Assembly: GCA_958450365.1 (NCBI GenBank)
Contig: CAUEEP010000939.1
Location: forward strand, 868,001-932,000
Direction: 5' to 3'
Length of the DNA: 64,000 bases
From: Mesorhabditis belari
Taxonomy: Eukaryota > Nematoda > Chromadorea > Rhabditida > Rhabditidae
The notes beneath the pieces are model-generated. The model saw only the letters and a program-made list of their open reading frames with translations, was not told the DNA's origin and searched no databases. The translations under genes and the position numbers were made by a program. Shown here piece after piece: positions 32,520-43,800 of this stretch. Each line of letters starts with the position of its first letter. Position 1 is the stretch's first letter.

Positions 32520-32967
32520 TGTCAGCTCCGAGCCAAACTGATATTTTAGTTACTATTGTTATTATTGAATGATTTGTCTATGTCTATGCAAATGTGTTCT
32601 CCCCTGTGCTTATCCCTTTTATTGTCGAGAAGGGGCCGTCCTTAGGATTGCCTAGGAGGACAAGTGGACTCAAGGGACTCAAGTGGGACAAGAGACTCTC
32701 ATTTGGAGTCCCCCCTTCCCCTTACACTCATTTCTAATCTATTCATCTTATTGTATTACTGCAAATAAAGATACGTATCTTCCGGGTCTATGCAACTGCA
32801 GTACAGGTCGGTCATTTCACAGGGACTCCCCTCTAATACGTTGGAGGAGTTGAGTTGGAGGAGTTAGGGTTGTCGGGGTGTTAGAGATGGCGGGATATCA
32901 AAAGGATTCACTCTCTTTAACTTAACCCAAATTCTAGTTCACATCCGTTTATGCCTAGGAACGTATA
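32520..32967 (+). mobile_element. solo LTR, 448 bp, + orientation
   Basis: It starts TGTCAGCTCCGAGCC and ends CCTAGGAACGTATA, with target duplication CTTT at 32516-32519 and 32968-32971. Length is identical to the copy at 18096-18543 and the sequence is nearly so. It lies between the two converging genes. Confidence 0.9.
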
Positions 32968-33394
32968 CTTTCAATTTTTTAACTTTTCAACGGTAATCGC
33001 TCAGAAATTGAAGGCAAAAGACGCAGAAATTGCGAAAAAAATTGCACCAATCAGTGAAAATCAAACACACAAACACAATCACACAAAAATGTAACAATGA
33101 AACATGAAAGATTCTTTTATACTGTGCTCTAAACGCACAATATCTGATACAATCTTCAAGTAGTACAATACAAGTACAATAGAGGTGACTTCTTGTAAAA
33201 AAGGGCTTCTTTTTTTGTAACGAAAAAGCTGGGTACCGGTAAGCAAAGAGTTTGAATTATTACGTGAAAAAGGACCTGATTTCTCTTGAAAAATAACGAA
33301 TCATCGGGATTTTCTTTCAAAAATTAATCACAAAACTCTCCAGGTTAAGCATAGGGAAAAATAGAGTAAACTAGAAGATTTTGGGACATTTTAT

Positions 33395-33600
33395 AACGCT
33401 CTTGCCATTAGCAATCATTTACCATTGGCAATCTAACTTTGAACTCAAATTTCTTGATGCTCGGCTGTTCTATTGAAATAGTTTTTAAACCAATCGACAG
33501 AGGAAGATTTGGCGCGTCTAAGGATATCAAGAAGATTTAAATTGAACAGCTCAGCACCAAGATATTTGAGCTCAAAGTTAGATTACCAATGACAACAGGG
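33395..33600. mobile_element. foldback MITE, diverged third copy
   Basis: CCAATCGACAGAGGAAGATT and the inverted AACTCAAATTTCTTGATG arm match the 27454 and 33704 copies with many differences. Confidence 0.7.
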
Positions 33601-33740
33601 AGAGGGCGTAAAAAGGGGCGGAGCGTATAAAAAGGGGTGTAAAAAGGGGTGGGGCGTATAAAAAAGGGTGTAAAAAGGAGCGGAGCGTATAAAAATGGCG
33701 TAAAAAGGATGTAAAAAGGGGCGGGGCGTATAAAAAGCGC
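33600..33740. repeat. tandem GC-box plus TATAAAAA repeat
   Basis: GGGGYGGGGCGTATAAAAA-like units, alternating with GTGTAAAAAGG, occur about five times before joining the second foldback copy. The design looks like repeated core promoters, but it may simply be a minisatellite. Confidence 0.8.
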
Positions 33741-34053
33741 ACCCCGCCCCTTTGCGATTGGCAATCCAACTTTGAACTCAAATTTCTTGGCGTTCGGCTG
33801 TTCAATTGAAATAGTTTTTGTACCAATCGACAGAGGAAGATTTGGCGCGTCTAATGATATCAAGGAGATTGAAATTGAACAGCCCAACACCAAGATATTT
33901 GAGCTCAAAGCTAGATTGCTAATGGCAAAAAAGGCGGGGAGCTTCTCAAATGTGCGAAAACCAAAATTATAATGCATTAGCAGAGAAAATCCTTGCCTAA
34001 CTCGTGGTGGAAAAAAAATGCAAACAAAATTATAAACCAATATTATTAAGTAA
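33704..34053. mobile_element. foldback MITE, copy 2
   Basis: Nearly identical to 27454-27802 in the same orientation, so one of the two is a recent copy. Confidence 0.85.
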
Positions 34054-34253
34054 TCCAGAGGGATTATTGTGATTGGGTGGTCAAATTGTAAGCAAAGTTG
34101 TCAACGGGGCGAGAGATAAATGGGAAATTTGAGTACTGGGTTGAGTACTAGGTCGAGGACTAGGTAGAGGAGGCAAAACCAGGGTCAGGTTAGGATTTAT
34201 GCGAAACCCAGGATCGGTTAGAATTGTTTAAGATCAGTGAATGTTACGGTAAG

Positions 34254-34639
34254 ACTTGGCTAGCTCAAGACTTGGCTAGCTCAAGACTTGGCTAGCTCAA
34301 GACTTGGCTAGCTCAAGACTTGGCTAGCTCAAGACTTGGCTAGCTCAAGACTTGGCTAGCTCAAGACTTGGCTAGCTCAAGACTTGGCTAGCTCAAGACT
34401 TGGCTAGCTCAAGACTTGGCTAGCTCAAGACTTGGCTAGCTCAAGACTTGGCTAGCTCAAGACTTGGCTAGCTCAAGACTTGGCTAGCTCAAGACTTGGC
34501 TAGCTCAAGACTTGGCTAGCTCAAGACTTGGCTAGCTCAAGACTTGGCTAGCTCAAGACTTGGCTAGCTCAAGACTTGGCTAGCTCAAGACTTGGCTAGC
34601 TCAAGACTTGGCTAGCTCAAGACTTGGCTAGCTCAAGAC
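34254..34639. repeat. 16-bp minisatellite (gacttggctagctcaa)n
   Basis: Twenty-four essentially perfect copies, the most homogeneous array in the window. Each unit contains the palindrome GCTAGC. The homogeneity points to recent expansion. Confidence 0.98.
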
Positions 34640-34699
34640 CAGGCAAAACCATTTATTAGAGACTTTAGTTAAAGCTTTTTCTTTATGTTGATCTGGATT

Positions 34700-34705
34700 T
34701 TTATT
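34700..34705 (-). promoter_or_regulatory. AATAAA polyadenylation signal candidate of the MATH/BTB-like gene
   Basis: AATAAA on the - strand, about 145 bases after the stop codon at 34850-34852. Confidence 0.5.
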
Positions 34706-34849
34706 GTCAAATTTGACGAACAATTGTTCTGGATTGATCACAGCTAAATGTTAAGCATTAATCTCATTTGACTGACGCCTGTTTGTCAACAAAAATCCTG
34801 ATTCAAACATTATTCAAACATCATTCAAACATTATTCAATCCTTATTCA

Positions 34850-37800
34850 TTATCCAACATCTAATTCGACTCTCTTAAAGCGTCCAGTCGATGGAGAATC
34901 GAATGGACGTTGCTCGGCGACTCCAGGAGACAATGAAGGAACTCCTGAAAGGATTTGAGTTTTAAAATAGATATAAATCATATTTTTAGATATAAATCAT
35001 TCTTAGTATGATAAAGTAAGCACTTTCTTTAATTTAGAACTAAAATTTTCGATTAATCTCGTGGCTAGTTTGTTGGAGTTGGAGAGCAAGTACAAAATAA
35101 GGCAAAGAACTTCCTATAGGCTTCAGGCTGTACCCCTACAGACTGTACCCCTACAGGCTGTACCCTAGGCTGTACCCTAGGCTGTACCCTAGGCTGTACC
35201 CCTAAAGGCTGTACCCCTACAGGCTGTACCCCTACAAGCTCTATCCCTAAAGGCTGTACCCCTACAGGCTGAACCCCTACAAGCTCTATCCCTATAGGCT
35301 GTACCCCTACAGGCTTCAGCCTGTATCCCTATATCCCTCGGAACTTCTATAGTACCTACCGTAAATACTGTAATAGTACCGCACCCCCATAATGACGGTG
35401 CGGAGTGTTGCGTGGTCTAGCTTTGAACGAGTGTTTCTCGACACTGGTTTATGCTACAATGTGCGCTTGGGTATCAAAAAATAGCTGAAATTCAGGGCTA
35501 TTTTTTGATACCAAACACGCCTTTTTTTGAAAGTACGGGCGCTTTGAAAAAAATGAAATACTAAAAAACAAAAAAAAACTTTTGCGACTACGCGACTGTA
35601 CGACCCCTCGTACAGTCGCGTAGTCGCAAAAGTTTTTTTTGTGGGGTACTATTACAGTATTTACGGTATGCCTAGCAGCACTGACAACTAGCCTAAGCCT
35701 GGCAGCACTAACGACTAGCCTAAGCCTGGCAGCACTGATGATTAGCCTTTATAATCTATCTATCTATTTATTTAAGAATTTAAAATGAGAAACAATAAGA
35801 TAAAGCAAGATTTGTGTTATTTTCTGGAACAAACCGAACAAACCAGTTGGTGTTGCGGTGGCGCTTGAGGCTGAGCTAGCGCTACTTTGCGATGGGCTGT
35901 GTGATAGAGAAACTCGTCGAATTCTGAAAATAATTTGATTAGAGAGATTTCAAAATAATATTCAAATAGATGAAATATGAAAAGAAATAGAAATTTGTTG
36001 AAAATGAGTGGTTTTTGACAGTTTGAGACTTGAAATTTGAAGATAGTGTTAAGGAAATTCGATAAGATTAGTTAAATTTAGAAATTCCTAGATCTCTATT
36101 CTAATTTCAAATACAAAACCTTCTGGTCAAGCTTTGCAAATCCTCGACAACTGAGCCGACAAGCAACTCGTCCACATCCTCATCATCGTCCACCGAACTG
36201 CAACTAAACCATTGAAAAGTTAGGATCAAAAACGAAAGCTATCTCTTTCTAGAACTCACTGGCTAATCTCGGAGGCCAACGATTTGAGCTCGTGCTTGAT
36301 TTGGATGAATTCCTGGGGTGGATCTTGATGGGCGATGATTTGATCGGCGACTACTCCGGTGGCCACCATCTGAATGGTAATAGGCTTTTGTTTTACACTT
36401 TTTAGCCTTAATTCAGAGTCAAGCCAAGCTCTGAATTTGTTAGATTTACTAGAATTCACTAGAATTACACTAGATCACTAGAATTACACCAAGGTTTGAC
36501 CTGGCTAGCCCAAGGCTTCTTGGCTTGACCAACCCAAGGTTTGGCTTGACTAGCCCCAAGGCTTCTTGGTCTGACTAGACCAAGACTTGACCTGGTTAGC
36601 CAGCTCAAGTTGACCTAGTTAGCCAGCTCAAGTTGACCTGGTTAGCCAGCTCAAGTTGACCTAGTTAGCCAGCTCAAGTTGACCTGGTTAGCCAGCTCAA
36701 GTTGACCTAGTTAGCCAGCTCAAGTTGACCTGGTTAGCCAGCTCAAGTTGGCTGGCTTGAGCCGGCTAACTAGGTCTGGCAACTTGAGCTGGCTGGCTTG
36801 AGCCTAAGCCCAAGCCTAAGCTCAAGTTGACCTGGTTAGCCCAAGGCTTGACCTGGTTAGCTCAGGCTCAGGCTCAGGCTCAGCTCAGCTCAGGCTCACG
36901 TTCAGGCTCTGGCTCAGGCTAAGGCTTAGGCTCTTGGGCTGGCCGCTATCTAGGATGTTAGAATTTATGATCAAACTGGCTCAGGACCAAGCCAATACTG
37001 GATCAGGCCCTGGCCTGGCCTAATAGCAAAGTCAGTTAAAACCCTGAATTTGTTATCGTTTCTAAGATCAAACTGAATCAAGTAGAGGATAAGCTGACTA
37101 GGCACAGACAGCTGACTTCTTTTAGGCAAAAGATAACTATATTTGATTCGGTAATGTTTTTACCTTCAACACATCAAGTCGATATCTTTCAGACAACAAA
37201 AGCATTCTCTTGATAAACATCGAATCGGCGTTTTCCTGGAAAGCATTTCTTGTCAAGAATATTGGGCTGTTTAGAAAAAGGAGGAAAAGGAGGAAAGGAG
37301 GAAAGGAGGAAAGGAGGAAGGAGGAAAAGGAGGAAAAGGAACTAAAAGACTTTCTGGACAGTCCTGGACTATAGATGTGACGCATATTATGTAAATTGGT
37401 GAATTTCTATCACTTACAGTCATCACTTCACGACACATAAATTTTTCAGCTTCTCTCTTCAATGCGGGCAAGTGAGCGGCGATAACTCCTTCCAAAAGAG
37501 CAACAAAATCCTCATAAAAATTCACTTCTTTCATTAGAACATCTTTGAAGTAAACGTGAGCGAATTGCTGGAAATAACTTTTTAAAAGTTGTATGTGAAA
37601 GTTTTGTTAGACTTAACCCAGGATCATGAGCTGAGCCTAATCCAATGAGCTCTTGTTCCAGGTCAGGTCAGGTCAGGTCATAACTAGCTCAGGACCAAGC
37701 GGGGACAAGTCTAAGACTAACTATAAGATCCAGTTCAATCAGGTAATTAGGGCCAAGTCTAGCAAAGCTTAGGATTAGTCTAGAATCAGGTTAGCCGGGC

Positions 37801-40800
37801 TGGACCAATGACTGTTTCAAGAAGTAGTTCAAGATCGGGCTAGGATTAGTTTACATCCAGGCAAGAACCAGTATTGACAGGATTGACTCAGGCTCAGGAT
37901 TGACAAGAGCAAAACCAAGACTGCATAGAACCAAGACCAAGACTGGCTCTAAAGTGTCTAGCATAGCTTCAACCTGGACAGTTCAACCCTGACTTTAGCC
38001 CGACCCTAGCCTAGCTTGATCATAGCCTGATTCTAGCTTGATCATAGCTTGACTCTAGCTTGATCATAGCCTGACTCTAGCTTGATCACAACCTGACTCT
38101 AGCTTGATCATAGCTTGACTTTAGCTTGATCACAGCCTGACTCTAGCTTGATCATAGCCTGACCTATAGTACCCATTTCTAATAACAAAGATAAAACCTA
38201 CACTCCTGATATGCCTCAACATTTCAGCGCTATCATTGTCTCCAGCGCACTGCTCCTCAACGATTCCACATCCATGCACGAAAACCAAGCGATGCATCGC
38301 GAATTTGTCTTCCTGAAATTGAAATCATAAGAAAACAATAAGTTTACGGCTAAAAGGGTACTGTAAAGACTTGAAGGGGAATTTGAATGCAAACTTTTCC
38401 CACTTTCGACTCCGGATTGAGAAGATCCATGTTCGGGACGAAGACGACGCCTTTTTTAAAGTCCTGAACGTACTTCTGACAGCACTGAAATGGAGAACTG
38501 TAGGAGACTGTATTTCATACTGTAATTCTGATAATGTATTTAAATAAGTATTCAGTTAATGGCTCAATAATTGCTACGCAAATTACCTCTTCAATTCGCT
38601 GACTCCGACAAGCTTTGTCGACTGATGGAAGATAGTTCATTGGGTTGAAGATTGAGGTTTTCATTCTGAAAATCAGTGCAAGACTTCAGTTTTTGATTTT
38701 TTGATAGCTACAGTAGCTTTATAGCTTTACTTATAGGTTAATAATATCTAATCTTAGGCCTAAGCCAACCCCAGTCTGCCTTGAGTCTATGTACAGCAGC
38801 AGCATTACTATGTACAGAAGTCTTTCTGCCAGAGTTCCTGGAACAGACAGTGAGCTTTACTGAGACTTAGAACTTAGTTACTAGTTAGAAATAGCCTTGT
38901 ATTACTAGCTAGTTATTAGTTAGTATTAGTTAGAAGTAGTTCTGTGCATAGTAAGGCTGCTGTTGTACATAGTAACTTGTACATGTACAGTAGTACTTGT
39001 ACAGTACAGCAGTACTTGTACAGTGCAGCAGTACTTGTACAGTACAGCAATACTTGTACAGTACCGCAGTACTTGTACAGTACAGCAGTACTTGTACAGT
39101 ACAGTAGTACATAGTACATGTAGACTAGTACCATAGCTTGCAGTACTTGTCCGACTTTTGCAACAAGTAAACCAGATCTTTTCATTATGAAAAGCTATCA
39201 TATGAAAAGCCCTACCGTAAAACCCTACCGTAAATACTGTAATAGTACCGTACGCTCGTACAGTCACGTAGTCGCAAAAGTTTTTTAGTATTTCTCTTTT
39301 TAGTATTTTTTCAAAGCGCCCATACTTTCAAAAAATGCATGTTTGGTATCAAAAAATAACCCTGAATTTCAGCTATTTTTTGATACCTAAGCGCGCATTG
39401 TAGCATAAACCAGTGTCGAGAAAAACTCGCTCAAAGCTAGACTACGCAACACTCCGCATCGTCATTATCGGGGTGGGATACTATAACAGTATTTACGGTA
39501 ATTTAACCCGATTCTTGGGACTTTTCTTGAGACAAATGATTAAAATAAACTCTGCCAATAGATTCTACGACCTTGAAAACCCCAGGGCACAAATTTTAAA
39601 CCGTAAATTTCATTTGGGAATGATTTACAGAGAAAAGAGAAATGATTAATGGGTGTTCTTTTTGCAGCCGCGTAATCGTACTCCATCTGGCACAGGTCCG
39701 CAATAGATAGATGCTTTCTTTTGGGATGAATTAATAAGAAGGAGAGGTCAGCGATTGAGCTGGTTTGTCGTTTTTGAACGTCACTATGCCCAGTTATGCC
39801 TCAATATGCCCAGCTATGCCTCAATATGCCCAGCTATGCCTCAATATGGCCAGCTATGCCTCAATATGCCCAGCTATGCCTCAATATGCCCAGCCATGCC
39901 TCAATATGGCCAGCTATGCCTCAATATGCCCAGCTATGCCTCAATATGGCCAGCTATGCCTCAATATGCCCAGCTATGCCTCAATATGACCAGCTATGCC
40001 GTCACTATGTCGTTGTAGAATCAATCAAGAATCAATCATCTCCGATCAGCTCTCTTCGCAGAAAAGAAGTTAGTTACTCTTACAGTCTGTGCTTTAGATA
40101 AAGTTTTGTTACCTACCTGATTTCCACTTGAATCCAAATTTGCTCGTCGACGCGACTGTGCACAAAATCGGTGAATTGCGCCTGTCGGCCGCGCTCGAGT
40201 TGCACCGGCCAGCCACTGCCTAGAAAACATCTTTACGCTATCGCTATCGCTATCCGATTATCAAGAATCTAGTCTAAGATAAAACGTAAAACATCTGCTG
40301 TAATCAACACTAACTTTTCAACACTAACTTTCTCAATAAACAATTCTTCAGCTTTACCTTTCGTCCACTCAGCCTCAGGAATCTTCAGATCGCTGAACAG
40401 CACTTGTCCGTTCGTGTCACAGATGGCCATTCTGGAATAAATGTGAATAGCTGGGGGTTTTAGATTTAAGATTTACTTCACTTCATCCACCCAAACATCC
40501 TGTGCAATGCCATCTTTATAGTAGAGTGAGGCGAAGACGTGCTCCTTCGACGGTCCGATCTCACCGCCACCCCAAACCACACACTCGTCCGATAATCTGA
40601 AGATAGAGAATTGTAATTAGATATATTTACAAGGGCCAAGCTCGGTCAGCAACGAGGCAAGCTCGGCCAGCAATGAGTCAAGCTCGGCCAGCAATGAGTC
40701 AAGCTCGGCCAGCGAGTCAAGCTCGGCCAGCAATGAGTCAACCTCGGCCAGCAATGAGTCAAGCTCGGCAAAGAGTCGGCTATGGGATCTTGAATCCATT

Positions 40801-43800
40801 TTTTCGATTTAGAACAATCCCTGGCTATAGCTAAGTATTCGAATAGTGCTATTGGGTTGCTGGGTATGCCCAAACCCGACGTCAAGCCAAATGTACATGG
40901 GAAGAAGTTTAGGCTCTCGGTGTTCTGGGGTTTGATCTGATCTGGGTTTTGGAAGAGCTTATCTACTAGGAACTTTTCGATAGCAATAACTCAACTTAAT
41001 CAAGCTTAAAGCGACTTGTCAAATGATCAAATCTTGGCTAGAGAAAAGACCTAGAGAAAAATCATTCTTCAACATGAAAATTCTAATGTTTCGAAGGTGC
41101 CTCGTTCTATACTAAATTCACTTGGATGGGTGGTGACGAGCCATCCGGGCCCATCAGCCATCTTTGTTAGGCAAGACATACCCATCAATTCAATATATAA
41201 TCTTCACCTGGCAGTCCACGTGAAAGCCACTCCATTGTAGGAGGTGGTGAATGGAGGAGAAACGTTCAAGATCAAAGCCTCCTCGTTTTCGACTAATCTA
41301 AAATTTTTGAATAATAAAATTTGTTAATTATCGAATAGATAACACTTTTTGATCACTAATTCATTTGTTTTAAGAAAAGAAAGAAGAAGGAAAGAAGAAC
41401 GAAAGAAGAACGAAAGAAGAACGAAAGAAGAACCAAGGAAGAACCAAAGAAGAAGGAAGAACGAAAGAAAAAAGAAGAAGGAAGAACGGAAGAAGAAGGA
41501 AGAACGGAAGAAGAAGGAAGAACCAAAGAAGAAGGAAGAACGAAAGAAGAAAGAAGAACGTAAGAAGAACGAAACCGTTGGGAAAAGTTGTGCTAATTTT
41601 AAGTGAAGTTTTAAGTGAAGGGAAGTTTCTTTTGCCATCTAGTGCTTTTGCCATTTAAATTTCTGTTAAAGAGGTTAATTTTAATGTACCAAATAGTGTT
41701 TATTGCTTTTTTTCGTTCCCCCATGTGTGGCCACTGGATTTTTGATTCGATATTTGTAATCGAGTGGAGAAAAACAAGACAACTGTTCTCATTTATCTTT
41801 TTTCTCATTTGTGACATTGCTTTTTCTTTTCTTTCTTTCTTTCTTTCTTTCCTTCTTCTTTCCTTCTTCTTTCCTTCTTCTTTCTTTCTTTCTTTCGATC
41901 TTCTTTCAATCTTCTTTCCTTCTTTCTTTCAATCTTCTTTTGATCTTCTTTCTTTCTTTCAATCTTCTTTCCTTCTTCTTTCCTTCTTCTTTCCTTCTTT
42001 CCTTCTTCTTTCCTTTTTCCATTTCTCTCAAACCCAAATCTTTTGATTCTTGTTGTTTACTAGATTTTTAAAATGGAAACTTTGAAAATAATTGTTATTG
42101 ATGAGAGAGAGGAGATGAGAGATCAAAATGGCAAACTGCAGAGAGAAAATTCTCGTAAAAGTGTTTTAAGATTAAATTGATTGATTGATTGACTGATAAG
42201 ATTGATTAAAAAAGATTAGATTCGAGATTTTAGATTAAAAAAAAGACTAAACCAGACTAAACTAATAAAGGTTTTAAAAATAATACAATTTGTTTGAATA
42301 AAATACATTCATTCAAACAAATAATCTGTTACAAACAATACACAAGCAAAAGCTGCGTCATTTTATTTCCTCATTTCTGAGTTTTTCTCAGTGATGAGTG
42401 GAATTGTATTCGGCTTATTTCTATAGATTTATCTATAGAATCGTAATCTCTAAGCTAAGCACCGTAAGCATTGCCTAAATTCCTCGAAATCTCGAGAACC
42501 GCTTATCAGAACCTATCGATGTGGGGTCGGAAAATGTAGCTGACGATGAGATCTAGTGGGGGATTAGGGTGTTGAGCTTCTGCAAAAGCTTGGAAGCCGT
42601 AAAATAGTCGCCAACTCGGCTCGCCGGGGTGCACTACTATTAGAGAGAATACGGTAATTATCCAAGTTTTTAGAGAGTTTTGTGATGAGTTTATTGGCTT
42701 GGAAACACTTCATTTTGTAGCTCTTTCAGCTTTCAGCATAACTCTTTCAATTCCATTTCCCCAAATAACAAGGAACTCATCATTTTGGATCATTTTGGAT
42801 CTTTTTGGATCTTTTTGGATCATTTTGGATCATTTTGGATAGTTTTGAATCATTTTGGATCATTTTGGATCATTTTGGATCATTTTGGATCATTTTGGAT
42901 CATGTTGGATCGTTTTGGATCATTTTGGATCATTTTGGATCGTTTTGGATCGTTTTAAATCATTTTGGATCATTTTGGATCGTTTTGGATCATTTTGGAT
43001 CATTTTGAATCATTTTGATCAACTCGTTTTGCGAGGTTTGCAATGAATGACCTTGATTGTGATCACGTGCTCTAAGAAAAGTCTCAAATGTACTCAAGCC
43101 TGTGTTCCTTTGTTCATCCCCCGAAAATCTCTTGAATCTTTTGATCAAAAACTTTTTGGAAATCGAGAACAAAAATAGAATATCAATTTGGGGTTTTTAA
43201 GCAATTAATAATTGAAGAGAAGAAATAAATCCCTCATTTTGACCTTTCCAACCTAATCACTTTAGGTTATTACACGTTTATTTAGACTTTAAGGCGTTTC
43301 TATCTACCAAGGTTTAAGTTTTCATTTCTATTTCATTACTAGCCTTGTTCTAGTGCTTTCAATTGTTTCCAATTTCAATTTTTAACCTATTTTAGCCTAT
43401 TTTAGCCTATTTTAGCTAATTTTAGCCATTTTGTAACCAATTTTAACCAATTTTAACCAATTTTAATTAATTTTAGCCAATTTTAACCAATTTTAACCTA
43501 TTTTAACCAATTTTAACCTATTTTAACCTATTTTAGCCTATTTTAACCTATTTTAGCCTATTTTAGCCTATTTTAGCCTATTTTAACCTATTTTAGCCTA
43601 TTTTAGACTATTTTAGACTATTTTAGCCTATTTTAGCCTATTTTAGCCTATTTTAGACTATTTTAGCCTATTTTAGACTATTTTAGCCTATTTTAGACTA
43701 TTTTAGCCTATTTTAACAAATTCTAGCCAATTTTAGACAATTTTTAGCCAATTTTTAACCAATTTTTAACCAATTTTCCCCATATGCATTGACCAGCACT

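Noticed and set aside
34254..34639. CRISPR-like regular array
   Set aside because: Units are contiguous 16-base repeats without spacers in a eukaryotic genome.
34891..34965. Small + strand frame starting with ATG
   Set aside because: The same bases are the phase-consistent last exon of the - strand gene, with an acceptor and a stop in frame.
40617..40885. - strand frames with leucine/serine repeats (possible leucine-rich repeat protein)
   Set aside because: They translate a 21-base intronic minisatellite; neighbouring exons join in phase without it.
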